Shown here in pieces: positions 40,404-53,300 of a stretch of 64,000 nucleotides of DNA (position 1 is the first letter of the stretch; every line of letters begins with the position of its first letter). The notes under the pieces were generated by a model, which did not search any database, had not been told where the DNA came from, and saw only the letters and a program-made list of their open reading frames with translations. Both the position numbers and the translations under genes were made by a program. The stretch spans positions 52,719,186 to 52,783,185 of the forward strand of contig OX392529.1 in the NCBI GenBank assembly GCA_947623455.1, read 5' to 3'. The stretch comes from Mimachlamys varia (taxonomy: Eukaryota > Mollusca > Bivalvia > Pectinida > Pectinidae).

Positions 40404-40638
40404 TGAAGGCCCAATATACCTAACTTTCGGCAATACTTGAAGCGAAAATCAAGCCTAATAACTGAATTATTTTCAATTCTTTGGATTTTTCTGTCAAGAG
40501 TTTCTTGTTAGTTACCGCTCTGGTTTACTTTGTTTTAGACTTATTAAGTTATTATTGCATGGTTATCAACTGGAATTTTATTCATAATTTTTCAGAATCC
40601 CGAATAATTTCCTGAAGGTAAGTATATTGAGCCTTTAA
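40404..40638. mobile_element. Internally deleted MITE, 'AAAGGCCCAATATACGTAAC' family
   Basis: Begins GAAGGCCCAATATACCTAAC and ends GTAAGTATATTGAGCCTTTA; the middle of the full-length copies is missing. It starts 8 bp after the HINE-like element ending at 40396. Confidence 0.75.
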
Positions 40639-43212
40639 AGTAAGTCTCCAGTCAAAAACAAGAAAAAGAAAGAGTGTAAATGATTTGTGATTTTATTTAC
40701 AAACAATACAACCTAATTGACTCAGTCGTAAGCAAGAAATGATGTATTGCATGTCTGTCGCCTAGTAACACAATAACAAAGGAACATACGTACTAAATAA
40801 AAATTACATCCACAGAATTCAACCAATCACTAACTCACATTTATACCTCAAGTTCAAATCAGCCAATCAGGATCTAGAATTCACGCCATGTGATTCATAA
40901 TTTCTGTAACAACTGAATGACCTTGTGCCATATATGAACTCTACTGATTATTTACATCAGTTGTGAGTTGTATACGACTTCACTTACTAAAACAGATCTC
41001 TTCACTAGTACATTATCAAATGATGGCTAATAATTCAAAATGAAAGAGTGTCAAAAAATTTCATTGGAATATTTGCAAATGTTACAAAAGATATTTCATC
41101 ATGGTCTCTTTATCAATTTCAAGAAATGAAAATATTGTTAAACAAATTTTTTTTTTAAGATGTTCATGAATACCGAGATTTCGAAAATGGATTTTAGGTG
41201 ATAAAATTAAATGATACTAAAAAAAAACTGCAAAGGCCAATTAATTCTTTGACACCTCTATATGTATCTGTTGATTTTAATGTGAAATGACGAAAATATG
41301 ACAGAACAACAGGTAGAATGATGATAATATCCAAGTCTTAGGGAATGAGTGATGACTGGCAAGTACCGAACATGTGAAATGTTACCTAGGTCACAGGTAC
41401 AGAATGTGTGTCGTTTCCCCCGGTCAGGACTAAAATAAGAGTCTATTTGATAAATATCTTGACTTCTGAAGTCCATCGAATGTTTAATTATAGAGACTTT
41501 TACTTACACACAGTTAATATTCAAAATATTCAAAATTTTGACCTTCTTTTGAAAAAAATAAATGCACGCATGATTCTGAAGATTGGTACCGTTTAGATAA
41601 ATTGGTCAATAAAAATTGATCATTCGTTGAATTTATATGACCAACTTCTAAACCTTATGGCTGCTTCAATGCTTTTATGATATATGTATTGAAGTCAATG
41701 AATTGTTAATGTTGTATTGTTTATATCAGCACCTGCACTTGGCTTTAATTAATTTTTGTTTAAGATAATCATACACAACAATCTTCGTACACAACAAATT
41801 AATCTAAATGATGTCCTTTAAATGAAAATGACTTTTTTTTCCCGAAAGACTTGGATATTTTTGATAATAAATGACATGATTGATAATGGCTCTGACTTTA
41901 AACGGACTATGACATCATGGTGACAGTCAACTGGAATGACATAAATATAGAAACATGATTTAAAACATATCTAGAACACGTCTACATCATGAGATATAAA
42001 TAATAAAAAGTGTCACCCTGTTGTCATTGATAAGCACTACCCCTTGGTGCCCCATCACAGTGTCCAATCAAGACACAGGATCTGGTGGGCGGGGCCTCTA
42101 ACAAGCCAAAACAGTGGGGTACACAAAGGGGGATTCATAAAAAAAAAACCAAAGCTCTGGCAAATTTCACAAATTGTTATGTACATGATTAAAATCACAA
42201 AATTGGTTTGTTTTTAATACCATTTATCTCTAGATATTTCTATATATATTAGATATTCACGTACAGCGTCCTAATAATATATCTTCTGTACAAAGCGTGA
42301 TGAATGCAGTTCTGCTTGCTGTGTAAAAAGGCAAAATAAATGCAAATTTGGTAAACTGTTTTTTTTGTACATCTCTCATTTACAAGCACATGCACACGCG
42401 ATTGCCATTGTATAAAAATATAATCCCAATCACATCCGACCCCTCAAGGTCATGTTGATATTGAGTAAGACTTGATACCAGATAAAATCCATCCTGGAAC
42501 ACAAGACTTTTTAACTTATCAGCCTGTTTGAAAACTTGCCTGGTGTTACCTGCCATTTTCCCCCAGTGAAATTGTGTGGTTTCCTTTTTTGTTGTTGATA
42601 TTTTGAAGTTTTCTTCTACTTTTTCACTTGTTATGAACTTTTTCAAACTGAAGATCAACCACAAGGAAATCGTTACTGAAATATTTCGTTGGTTTTATAA
42701 AAAAATTTACGTATACCAGTGTAATATACTCCATTTAGATACTTGTGTTCCATGATGGTTTCCATCTTTGTTCGATATAAGTCCTATATTTAGTTTCAAT
42801 TAAAGTCACAACCCAAAGAGATTTCGATAAAACTCGTTAATTTGCATAAATTCTTATTTTCATATATATATGATATGCTCAAGTTATGAATGAATTAAAC
42901 CTTGTATCCCCTTTTTCGGTATTTGATGTCTAAAAGCAATATCAAGCCTTCATTCATCCCATGTGAAACAGAATGTTGTTTTTAAAACTTCTTCTTACGA
43001 AATCGATGGTAACATATCAGTATATATGTAAATAATCATACATGCAATGGCAGAGTTATTCAACCCTGAAAACACATAACACATTTTTGTTTTTTATATA
43101 TATATATTTTTTTTATAAAAGTCTATATGTTAATTGCAAAATATTCCAAAAATGTTCAGTGTCCTTACAAAAGTGTTCAAATACATTATGAACGTATGAA
43201 TGCTCTTCAACT
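40639..43212. other. Intergenic DNA between the genes
   Basis: AT-rich with poly-T/A tracts and no conserved coding sequence. TTTATT at 40692-40697 is an AATAAA on the minus strand and would fit a very long DDR 3'UTR, but many such hexamers occur by chance here. Confidence 0.45.
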
Positions 43213-46200
43213 GTACTGATATTGTAACAGTCCATACTGATATTGTAACAGTCCATACTGATACTGTAACAGTCCATACTGATACTGTAACAGTCCATAC
43301 TGACATTGTAACAGTCCATACTGATACTGTAACAGTCCATACTGATATTGTAACAGTCCATACTGATACTGTAACAGTCCATACTGACATTGTAACAGTC
43401 CATAGTGATATTGTAACAGTCCATACTGATACTGTAACAGTCCATACCGATACTGTAACAGTCCATACTGTAACAGTCCATACTGTGACAGTCCATACTG
43501 ATATTGTAACAGTCCATACTGATATTGTTACAGTCCATACTGATACTGTAACAGTCCATACTGATTCTGTAACAGTCCATACTGATACTGTAACAGTCCA
43601 TACTGATAATGTAACAGTCCATACTGATATTGTAACAGTCCATACTGATATTGTAACAGTCCATACTGACACTGTAACAGTCCATACTGACATTGTAACA
43701 GTCCATACTGATATTGTAACAGTCCATACTGATACTGTAACAGTCCATACTGATACTGTAACAGTCCGTACTGATACTGTAACAGTCCGTACTGATACTG
43801 TAACAGTCCGTACTGATACTGTAACAGTCCGTACTGATATTGTAACAGTCCATACTGATACTGTAACAGTCCATACTGATACTGTAACAGTCCATACTGA
43901 TACTGTAACAGTCCATACTGATACTGTAACAGTCCATACTGATACTGTAACAGTCCATACTGATACTGTAACAGTCCATACTGATACTGTAACAGTCCGT
44001 ACTGATACTGTAACAGTCCATACTGTAACAGTCCATACTGATACTGTAACAGTCCATACTGATACTGTAACAGTCCGTACTGATACTGTAACAGTCCGTA
44101 CTGATATTGTAACAGTCCATACTGATACTGTAACAGTCCATACTGATACTGTAACAGTCCATACTGATACTGTAACAGTCCATACTGATACTGTAACAGT
44201 CCATACTGATATTGTAACAGTCCATACTGATACTGTAACAGTCCATACTGATACTGTAACAGTCCATACTGATACTGTAACAGTCCATACTGATACTGTA
44301 ACAGTCCGTACTGATACTGTAACAGTCCATACTGATACTGTAACAGTCCATACTGATACTGTAACAGTCCATACTGTAATAGTCCATACTGATACTGTAA
44401 CAGTCCATACTGATACTGTAACAGTCCATACTGAAATTGTAACAGTCCATACTGATACTGTAACAGTCCGTACTGATACTGTAACAGTCTATACTGATAC
44501 TGTAACAGTCCATACTGATACTGTAACAGTCCATACTGAAATTGTAACAGTCCATACTGATACTGTAACAGTCCATACTGATACTGTAACAGTCCATACT
44601 GATACTGTAACAGTCCATACTGATACTGTAACAGTCCATACTGATACTGTAACAGTCCATACTGATACTGTAACAGTCCATACTGATATTGTAACAGTCC
44701 ATGCTGATACTGTAACAGTCCATACTGATATTGTAACAGTCCGTACTGATACTGTAACAGTCCATACTGATACTGTAACAGTCCATACTGATACTGTAAC
44801 AGTCCATACTGATACTGTAACAGTCCATACTGATACTGTAACAGTCCATGCTGATACTGTAACAGTCCATACTGATATTGTAACAGTCTATACTGATACT
44901 GTAACAGTCCATACTGATACTGTAACAGTCCATACTGATACTGTAACAGTCCATACTGATACTGTAACAGTCCATACTGATATTGTAACAGTCCATACTG
45001 ATATTTAAACAGTCCATACTGATACTGTAACAGTCCATACTGATACTGTAACAGTCCATACTGATATTGTAACAGTCCATACCGATACTGTAACAGTCCA
45101 TACCGATACTGTAACAGTCCATACTGATACTGTAGCAGTCCATACTGATTCTGTAACAGTCCATACTGATATTGTAACAGTCCATACTGATACTGTACCA
45201 GTCCATACTGATACTGTAACAGTCCATACTGATACTGTAACAGTCCACACTGATATTGTAACAGTCTATACTGATACTGTAACAGTCCATACTGATATTG
45301 TAACAGTCTATACTGATACTGTAACAGTCCATACTGATATTGTAACAGTCCATACTGATATTTAAACAGTCCATACTGATACTGTAACAGTCCATACTGA
45401 TATTGTAACAGTCCATACTAATACTGTAACAGTCCATACTGATACTGTAACAGTCCACACTGATATTGTAACAGTCCACACTGATACTGTAACAGTCCAT
45501 ACTGATACTGTAACAGTCCATACTGATACTGTAACAGTCCATACTGATACTGTAACAGTCCATACTGATACTGTAACAGTCCATACTGATATTGTAACAG
45601 TCCATACTGATATTGTAAAAGTCCATACTGATACTGTAACAGTCCATACTGATATTGTAACAGTCCATACTGATAACAGTCCGTACTGATACTGTAACAG
45701 TCGGTACTGATACTGTAACAGTCGGTACTGATACTGTAACAGTCCGTACTGATACTGTAACAGTCCATACTGTTATTGTAACAGTCCATACTGATACGGA
45801 CTGTTACAGTAACAGTCCATACTGATATTGTAACAGTCCATACTGATACTGTAACAGGCCATACTGATACTGTAACAGTCCATACTGATACTGTAACAGT
45901 CCATGCTGATACTGTAACAGTCCATACTGTAACAGTCCATACTGATACTGTAACAGTCCATACTGATACTGTAACAGTCCATACTGATACTGTAACAGTC
46001 CGTACTGATACTGTAACAGTCCGTACTGATACTGTAACAGTCCATACTGATACTGTAACAGTCCATACTGATACTGTAACAGTCCGTACTGATACTGTAC
46101 CAGTCCATACTGATACTGTAACAGTCCATACTGATACTGTAACAGTCCGTACTGATACTGTAACAGTCCATACTGATACTGTAACAGTCCGTACTGATAC

Positions 46201-47146
46201 TGTAACAGTCCATACTGATACTGTAACAGTCCATACTGATACTGTAACAGTCCATGCTGATACTGTAACAGTCCATACTGATATTGTAACAGTCTATACT
46301 GATACTGTAACAGTCCATACTGATACTGTAACAGTCCATACTGATACTGTAACAGTCCATACTGATATTGTAACAGTCTATACTGATACTGTAACAGTCC
46401 ATACTGATATTGTAACAGTCCATACTGATATTTAAACAGTCCATACTGATACTGTAACAGTCCATACTGATATTGTAACAGTCCGTACTGATACTGTAAC
46501 AGTCCGTACTGATACTGTAACAGTCGGTACTGATACTGTAACAGTCCGTACTGATACTGTAACAGTCCGTACTGATACTGTAACAGTCCACACTGATATT
46601 GTAACAGTCCACACTGATACTGTAACAGTCCATACTGATACTGTAACAGTCCATACTGATACTGTAACAGTCCATACTGATACTGTAACAGTCCATACTG
46701 ATATTGTAACAGTCCATACTGATATTGTAAAAGTCCATACTGATACTGTAACAGTCCATACTGATATTGTAACAGTCCATACTGATAACAGTCCGTACTG
46801 ATACTGTAACAGTCGGTACTGATACTTTAACAGTCCGTACTGATACTTTAACAGTCCGTACTGATACTGTAACAGTCGGTACTGATACTGTAACAGTCGG
46901 TACTGATACTGTAACAGTCCGTACTGATACTGTAACAGTCCATACTGTTATTGTAACAGTCCATACTGATACTGTAACAGTCCGTACTGATATTGTAACA
47001 GTCCATACTGATATTGTAACAGTCCATACTGATATTGTAACAGTCTATACTGATACTGTAACAGTCCATACTGATACTGTAACAGTCCATGCTGATATTG
47101 TAACAGTCCATACTGATACTGTAACAGTCCATACTGATATTGTTAT
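43213..47146. repeat. 21-bp minisatellite, about 187 copies
   Basis: The unit contains TAACAGTCCATACTGATAC. Because 21 is divisible by three and the unit lacks stops in several frames, long frames stay open on both strands: 851 codons on the minus strand as MDCYSIS repeats and 602 on the plus strand as HTDTVTV repeats. Block duplication is visible: 45611-45680 and 46723-46792 match at a 1112-bp offset. One inverted unit lies near 45796-45812. Located between the two genes; probably non-coding. Confidence 0.95.
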
Positions 47147-48836
47147 ACATGCAAGACCTGACACTGAATAATTTTGGAAATTACTGTACATAACTACCTT
47201 GAAACATTTATAAAAATTAAATCAAAGCTGAGAAAAAAACTGAAATTATTCTGAACAAATTTTGTCACATAAAATGGCTGTCATGACGAGGGTTTCAACT
47301 AGCAAATATATATTGTAGAAATACTTCCACATGCCTAGGTCACAATATAAATACTTGTGAAAGTTTAACAATGTACTGTACATACCTTCACCATGAAGGC
47401 TACAGATTATAAATAATTCACTTTATCGATGACAGTCTTCGATTCAATTTTACCACCTAATTTCTAATAAAAAGAATACAGCCAAGTTCTAAAAAGTTCT
47501 GATGGTATTTGGTCACATCTTCCTGTAGGTGTCACAAAATTGTTTTTTTTTTAAAAGGGTAGGTTATTTGTGACATGTATAAAGACTATTCTTATACTTA
47601 TTTTACTGATATTAAATCGCAAGCACTGAACTTCATTGCATTTTTTTAAAAAATAAATATTCAATACAAAACTGACAAAATGAAAATTAAAAGCATTCTA
47701 AGATGACTTCTTTATTCTACACAGCACTCTTAATAATACTTTATAACTATTTCCCAATAATTATGACAAAGCACGATCATTTCATTATCATAAGACAATT
47801 AATTTCAGGAGGACAAGTAATTTGGACAATGGGGGAGTAACTCTAGTAAAAGATAAAACCTAGTTCAGAATCTAGGTCATTACTGGTCAACACTTTATTT
47901 GGTCAGTGGTTTACATTTTTTTTTTTTCAAATAAAAATAGTGATTTTTTTTTTCACTTTACATTTACAATGGCATCTTAGTTAACAACGTATAATGAAAA
48001 ATGTCATCATTTATAACGATAAACCTATTGCACCTTTTAAATGTTTCACAAATCATCATTTACGTTTATCATATCAAGCAATTAACAACACGGGAGGAAG
48101 TTTACAACATAAACAAGATAAAAATTTTCACTTAATAATCAAAAATGTACATACGAAAATCTTTTACTCGCGTAATCTTAACCCCACCCAATATTGAAGG
48201 AAACCTTCGGAAGAAAATATATTGGTACATATTTCTAATCGGGAATCCTATCATTGATGTAGTTAATTGACATAACCGCCATAATTAAATACAAATGAAA
48301 TTTATCATGAAGCAAAATGTATATATCCACAAAAACTAATATTTTGCTTAATGTAAAAGATGCAAAGGCATTAATTATATGGAATAAGACATGTATAGCA
48401 ATTTAGCACTATGACTTCTTCCAGTTACACATGCGTAATGGAATCATATATTATATATCCTTTAATTATTTTTTTTCCAACGCTATTGTATGTAAATAGA
48501 GAGATGATACTATTATCTCAATAATATTCTCCATATACACACTTTAACAGTTGCTTCCCCCCCCCCCCTGCCCCTCCCCCGCCCCCCTCCCCCCGTGCCC
48601 CCACCTCCCAGGAACTCCAAAACACTATAACAATCACAGGGAGATATCTGGGTCAGAACTGAACACTTCTGAACACTTCTATGGTTACGTATGGGTGTTG
48701 GTTAAAAATCTTTGTATGTGACTGGAATTAAATACAATTATTTGTAATTAATAATCCAAGTGAGAACAATTGTCACTTTGTTTTTTTCTCGGAACACTTC
48801 AACAGCACTCTTAATCCTTCTGGTCACCCTCACTTG
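47147..48836. other. Intergenic DNA or DDR 3'UTR
   Basis: AT-rich sequence with the C-rich tract at 48545-48610. Small open frames look random. Confidence 0.45.
48545..48610. repeat. C-rich low-complexity tract
   Basis: Runs of 5-13 C separated by single T, G or TG fill about 60 bp. The minus strand is therefore G-run rich with quadruplex potential. It lies between the DDR stop and the 21-bp array, so it could be in the DDR 3'UTR. Confidence 0.8.
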
Positions 48837-49170
48837 GTTGATGGTGATCAAGGGCAGATAACCCTTGCCTATATAGCTGATGGTGATCAAGGGCAGATAA
48901 CCCTTGCCTATATAGCTGATGGTGATCAAGGGCAGATAACCCTTGCCCATATATAGCTAATGGTGATCAAAGGCAGATAACCCTTGCCTATATAGCTGAT
49001 GGTGATCAAGGGCAGATAACCCTTGCCTATATAGCTAATGGTGACCAAGGGCAGATAACCCTTGCCTATATAGCTGATGGTGATCAAGGGCAGATAACCC
49101 TTGCCCATATAGCTGATGGTGATCAAGGGCAGATAACCCTTGCCCATATATCTGATCAAGGGCAGATAAC
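48837..49170. repeat. 39-bp tandem repeat, about 8 copies
   Basis: The units contain GATCAAGGGCAGATAACCCT and TGCCTATATAGCTGATGGT. The 39-bp length keeps a frame open (13-residue repeat), which explains small open frames here. The GATCAAGGGCAGATAA core is shared with the array at 54896-55430. Confidence 0.92.
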
Positions 49171-49813
49171 TCTTATCCCATTTCGGATTAGGCAACGTTC
49201 TGAGATACACAAACAGTGTTTGTCGGAGCACAAAGGTGTGAATTTTTTATTTCTGCATCATCAGAAATAGGTCAATATTTTTTTTACGGCAAAACATTAT
49301 ATAAATAAGACAATTATTATGATAATACTATACATATTTCCACTCTATGGATTTCCTCTTCTCTATCACAACATTGGTGAGTATGAACACACTGAAGTTA
49401 GTGTGTAATTTCAGATCATCTCGACTCATTCTTTTTATCACAATTCCACTCGCATGACTATATATATGGCAACTGATGCGTCAACTTCGGTGATGCAAAT
49501 GACACGAGGAAGGGTCCATTGTTGATAGGGTCATAGCACCTGTCATTAAAAGCAAGTGTCAATTTACCTGCCACCCCTCTCTGTGAGACTGGGACAGCCC
49601 AATCTCCATCAATCTCAATCACCAAAGTTTTGTCTTTGGTTTCGTTGAAAGGAAGTCAACATTTCCCATGTTGCACCAAACATGATCAATCCGTTTCACC
49701 GGAAAGTTTGAATGACTAGTAATTTTACTGGGTCACAACCTCAAAACATATGACAAACCCAGATTTGATAATACATTCTTGACGAACAACGGTAATATTC
49801 AAAATAATTATTG
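49171..49813 (-). other. Probable DDR 3'UTR
   Basis: Directly downstream of the DDR stop in gene sense. A minus-strand AATAAA (plus-strand TTTATT at 49246-49251) about 0.8 kb after the stop is the nearest polyadenylation candidate noticed. No transcript data are available. Confidence 0.4.
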
Positions 49814-50086
49814 TGATCAACAAATGGGTTACGCTCAGATCTGGTTCACTGCGTGATCAACAAATGGTACCCAGGTTCACTGCGATCAACAAAAGGGTAC
49901 CCCGGTTCACTGCGATCAACAAATGGGTACCCTCAGGTCCGGTTCACAATGTGATCAACAAAACGGTAACCTGGTTCGCTGCGATCAACAAAAGGGTACC
50001 CTCAGGTCCGGTTCACTGCGATCAACAAATAGGTACCCTCAGGTCCAATTCACTATGTGATCAACAAATAGGTACCCGGATTTGGT
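49814..50086. repeat. GATCAACAAA minisatellite overlapping the DDR stop codon
   Basis: About eight irregular units of 24-40 bp share GATCAACAAATGGGTACCC and CTCAGGTCCGGTTCACTG. The last unit lies inside the final DDR exon and supplies its last eight codons and TGA (50061-50063). Confidence 0.9.
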
Positions 50087-50393
50087 TCATCATCTCATCT
50101 TTCGGGTTGTAGCCCATGTTTTTCCTCTGCAAGAACATGTGAATTTCTCGGTAGGATGGTCGATAGCACTCGTTCCTGTTCCAACACTCGTACATGAGGT
50201 CGAAGATTTCCTTGGGGCAGTTATTAGGCTGTGGTAGATACACCTCTTTGTTATCATTACGGTAATAATGTCCGGCATTCTCGATCACCTGCTCGTCGGT
50301 CAGACTGTCAAACGGCTGGTCCTTGGCGAAGGTTAGCACTTCCCATAGCGTCACGGCGAACGACCACACATCACTCTTGGTAGTGAACTTACC
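50061..50393 (-). CDS. DDR2: DDR last exon: kinase C-lobe and C-terminus
   Basis: The exon encodes [35 protein letters not shown] and [20 protein letters not shown], then [14 protein letters not shown]. After this conserved end the protein adds a short tail ending NQIRVPIC and TGA. The last codons and the stop are part of the tandem repeat at 49814-50086. Confidence 0.95.
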   Translation of the reverse strand, partial: GKFTTKSDVWSFAVTLWEVLTFAKDQPFDSLTDEQVIENAGHYYRNDNKEVYLPQPNNCPKEIFDLMYECWNRNECYRPSYREIHMFLQRKNMGYNPKDEMMNQIRVPIC

Positions 50394-53300
50394 CTGAAAA
50401 CAGTAAAACCATGGATTTATAAGGAGCATAAAAAACCCACCTTTAATACAGTATTGTATATATAACATATAATATAATATAAGCTTTACTGATTTCACAA
50501 CAATAATGAAACGAGTTATCCAACTTATATTAATCACTCTTGTTAGCCCTGATGTTACCACGAGAGGGGTGTTATTGTAGGAGGAAACTGGAGTACCTAG
50601 AGAAACACCATGTGGTTTGGCATGCGATTTCATACATTTTCACATCCGGTCAGGGAACTGAACCTCGGCCGCCTTGGTGAAACTAGAGGCAAGTGTGCTA
50701 TCCACTGCACCACAAACTAACCCTGCATTCACTGTACAGTAAAACATGTTTATAATGAACATGCTTACAGCGAATTCATGGTTATGATGTTGTGTTTTTC
50801 ATTCCCCGCCAAGCGCCCTATCATCTGTATGTTATACACGTATAACAAACTAAGCTTATAACAAACATATTTCCTTTGTCCCTACAGATTCGTTATAAAC
50901 ATGTTTTACTGTATTTGAATACAATGAATAGAGTTATACCTTCATGAAAATTTTTGATACCTAATCTAAATCTATTCACTCATTCCCCCCTGAAGACACA
51001 ATTAAACTCTTTCACTTCAAAGGTTGGAATAGTTCATCATGAAATTTCAGGGGTGATAAACCATAAACCATTGGATAGTCTGGTAAATGTTTGGTGGGGT
51101 AGGAGGGGGGGGGGTGGCGGGAGAGGGGGGGGGCTAAGGTTTACGTACCAGGAGAATACTCTCCCACGCCATCCATCGGATCGGCAGGACTGCGCGGCCC
51201 TCTATCCGGTAGTAATCAGCACTGTACAGGCTTCGACTCATACCAAAGTCAGAAATCTTTATGGTGAAGTTAGTCCCCACCAAACAGTTACGTGTAGCCA
51301 AGTCTCGGTGAACCATGTTCAGAGATTCCAAGTACTTCATTCCAGAGGCGATCTGCGAGGCCATGTATATCAAACATCCATAGCTACGGGGAAAGGAAAT
51401 GAAATAAATTTATAATTTGTTTTTCATATAAAAGACATATAAGATTACAAAGAGTCAATTACCGGTACACAAGAATAGCTCTTAGAACTTAGTCCACTGC
51501 TCAAATCAGTAATATATTGTAAACATACTTATTTTTATACACTCAAATTTTAGCACATAACCAAATTAAAGCAAATATGCGCAATGATAGAATTAGTACA
51601 CCAGCAACACTTTCTGTAGAAAGCAATACGCAGAAACTGTAAATAACACAGTCATAATTAAGCTAAATGCTTTAAGCGCAAAAAAAATTTGCTAAAATAA
51701 GATTACCGCTAAAATATGTTACAGTATCAGCATTGACGCATACATTATGTTCTCAAATAATTTGATTTTAAACATTTATTGAAATCACAAACTTTTAGTA
51801 TTAAACTGGACTTTTACCTATCAAACTTGAGAAAAAGACTTTTAATTTCCGTTTAAATGGACCTGAAGTTAAAATAAATATGAAATGCCAAATATTTTCC
51901 ACCAATGAAATGAGACCGGTGTATATACCTCAATGTCTTTGCGTTGGTTGCCTGGGCGACGGGACTCTCCGGTACGTGGTCGAGCAGGAACTGATTGAGG
52001 TCTCCGTACTTCATGTACTCCACGATCATACACAGGGGCTCCTCGTGGGTACACACCCCGAGCACACGCACAATATTTGGGTCCTTCAGTTGGGACATGA
52101 TCTTGATCTCCTTATGGAAGTCAGACCTGAATGACAAGCAGCAAAAATTTTTCCTGATCAAATTCAGTTTACATACTTTTCCGATCAAATTCAGTTTACA
52201 TACTTTTCTGATCAAATTCAGCTTTTAGGAGGGTTACAATGTTTACAGACGCTTTTCTGATCAAATTCAGCTGTTAAACAGATTTCAATGTACTTTTCTG
52301 ATCATATTCAGCTTTAAGAAGGGTCTCAAAGTTTAAACATACTTTTCTGATCAAATTCTACCAATGTTACAAATTACATTCTCTATGTATTTTAAATAAT
52401 TTTTCTCTCATCTGCATAAATGGCGATTACACATGAGAATAAAAATCTTTTAAACTAGAACTATGACTTAGTCTATGTTGTATGTTTACCTAGCTCGGTC
52501 GTCAGCGTTCCTCCTCAGCATCTTTACCGCTACTAGCACTGGTCGAGAACTCGTCCGGTTTCCGAAATATTCGTCGTTAATAAACTCGCCACAATTGATG
52601 GCCTCGCAAAGATGGACCTGAAAGTGGTGAGAATTTCATAGCATTAGAAACGAAAGAAAGCTTTATGCCTCTATAAAAGTTTTTGATACCTAATCTAAAG
52701 CTATTCAACTCATTCCCCCCTGAATATACATTTGAACTCTTCCGCTTCAAATGTTGGAATAGTTCATTATGAAATTTCAGGGATGAACGAGTTAAAATAA
52801 ACGAAACCTATCTGGGTAGTGACAAATGAGAAATATTCACTAAAGCTAAATATCAAATTTTGATTTAATAACTAACAATGTAATCTGAAGTTTATCTTGG
52901 AAATCAAAATTGTTTTTGGTTTAACCCGATTCTACACTTCAAAATAAATCATATCAGCAATATATCAACTAAACACATCCACCCCTGGAGACACATTTGA
53001 ACTGGTCCGATTCAATGGTTGGAACAGTTCATTGTAAAATTCGGGGGTGAATGAGTTTGATAAGGAAGAACATCAGAAAACCTCCCTGGAATGGTTCATG
53101 GTAAGATTGCAGGGGTGAATTTATCAATAAAAAGAACATTTGAAAACCTTCCTGAAAACTTCAGGGGTTAAATAAGAAAATTTGAAAACTTCCCAGAGAA
53201 AAGTTCTTCATAAAAAGACTTACCTCACCAAACTGACCCTCACCGAGAACTTCAATGAACTGAAGGCTATCTCGGGGGAACTGCATGACGGAGTGTTCAA

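Noticed and set aside
43113..45668. 851-codon minus-strand open frame of MDCYSIS repeats as a real protein
   Set aside because: The frame is produced entirely by a stop-free 21-bp tandem repeat. Other frames on both strands are open too, and no signal, domain or splice context supports a gene.
50640..50735. A minus-strand tRNA gene
   Set aside because: The tRNA-like head is followed by SINE body sequence and has a degenerate B box.
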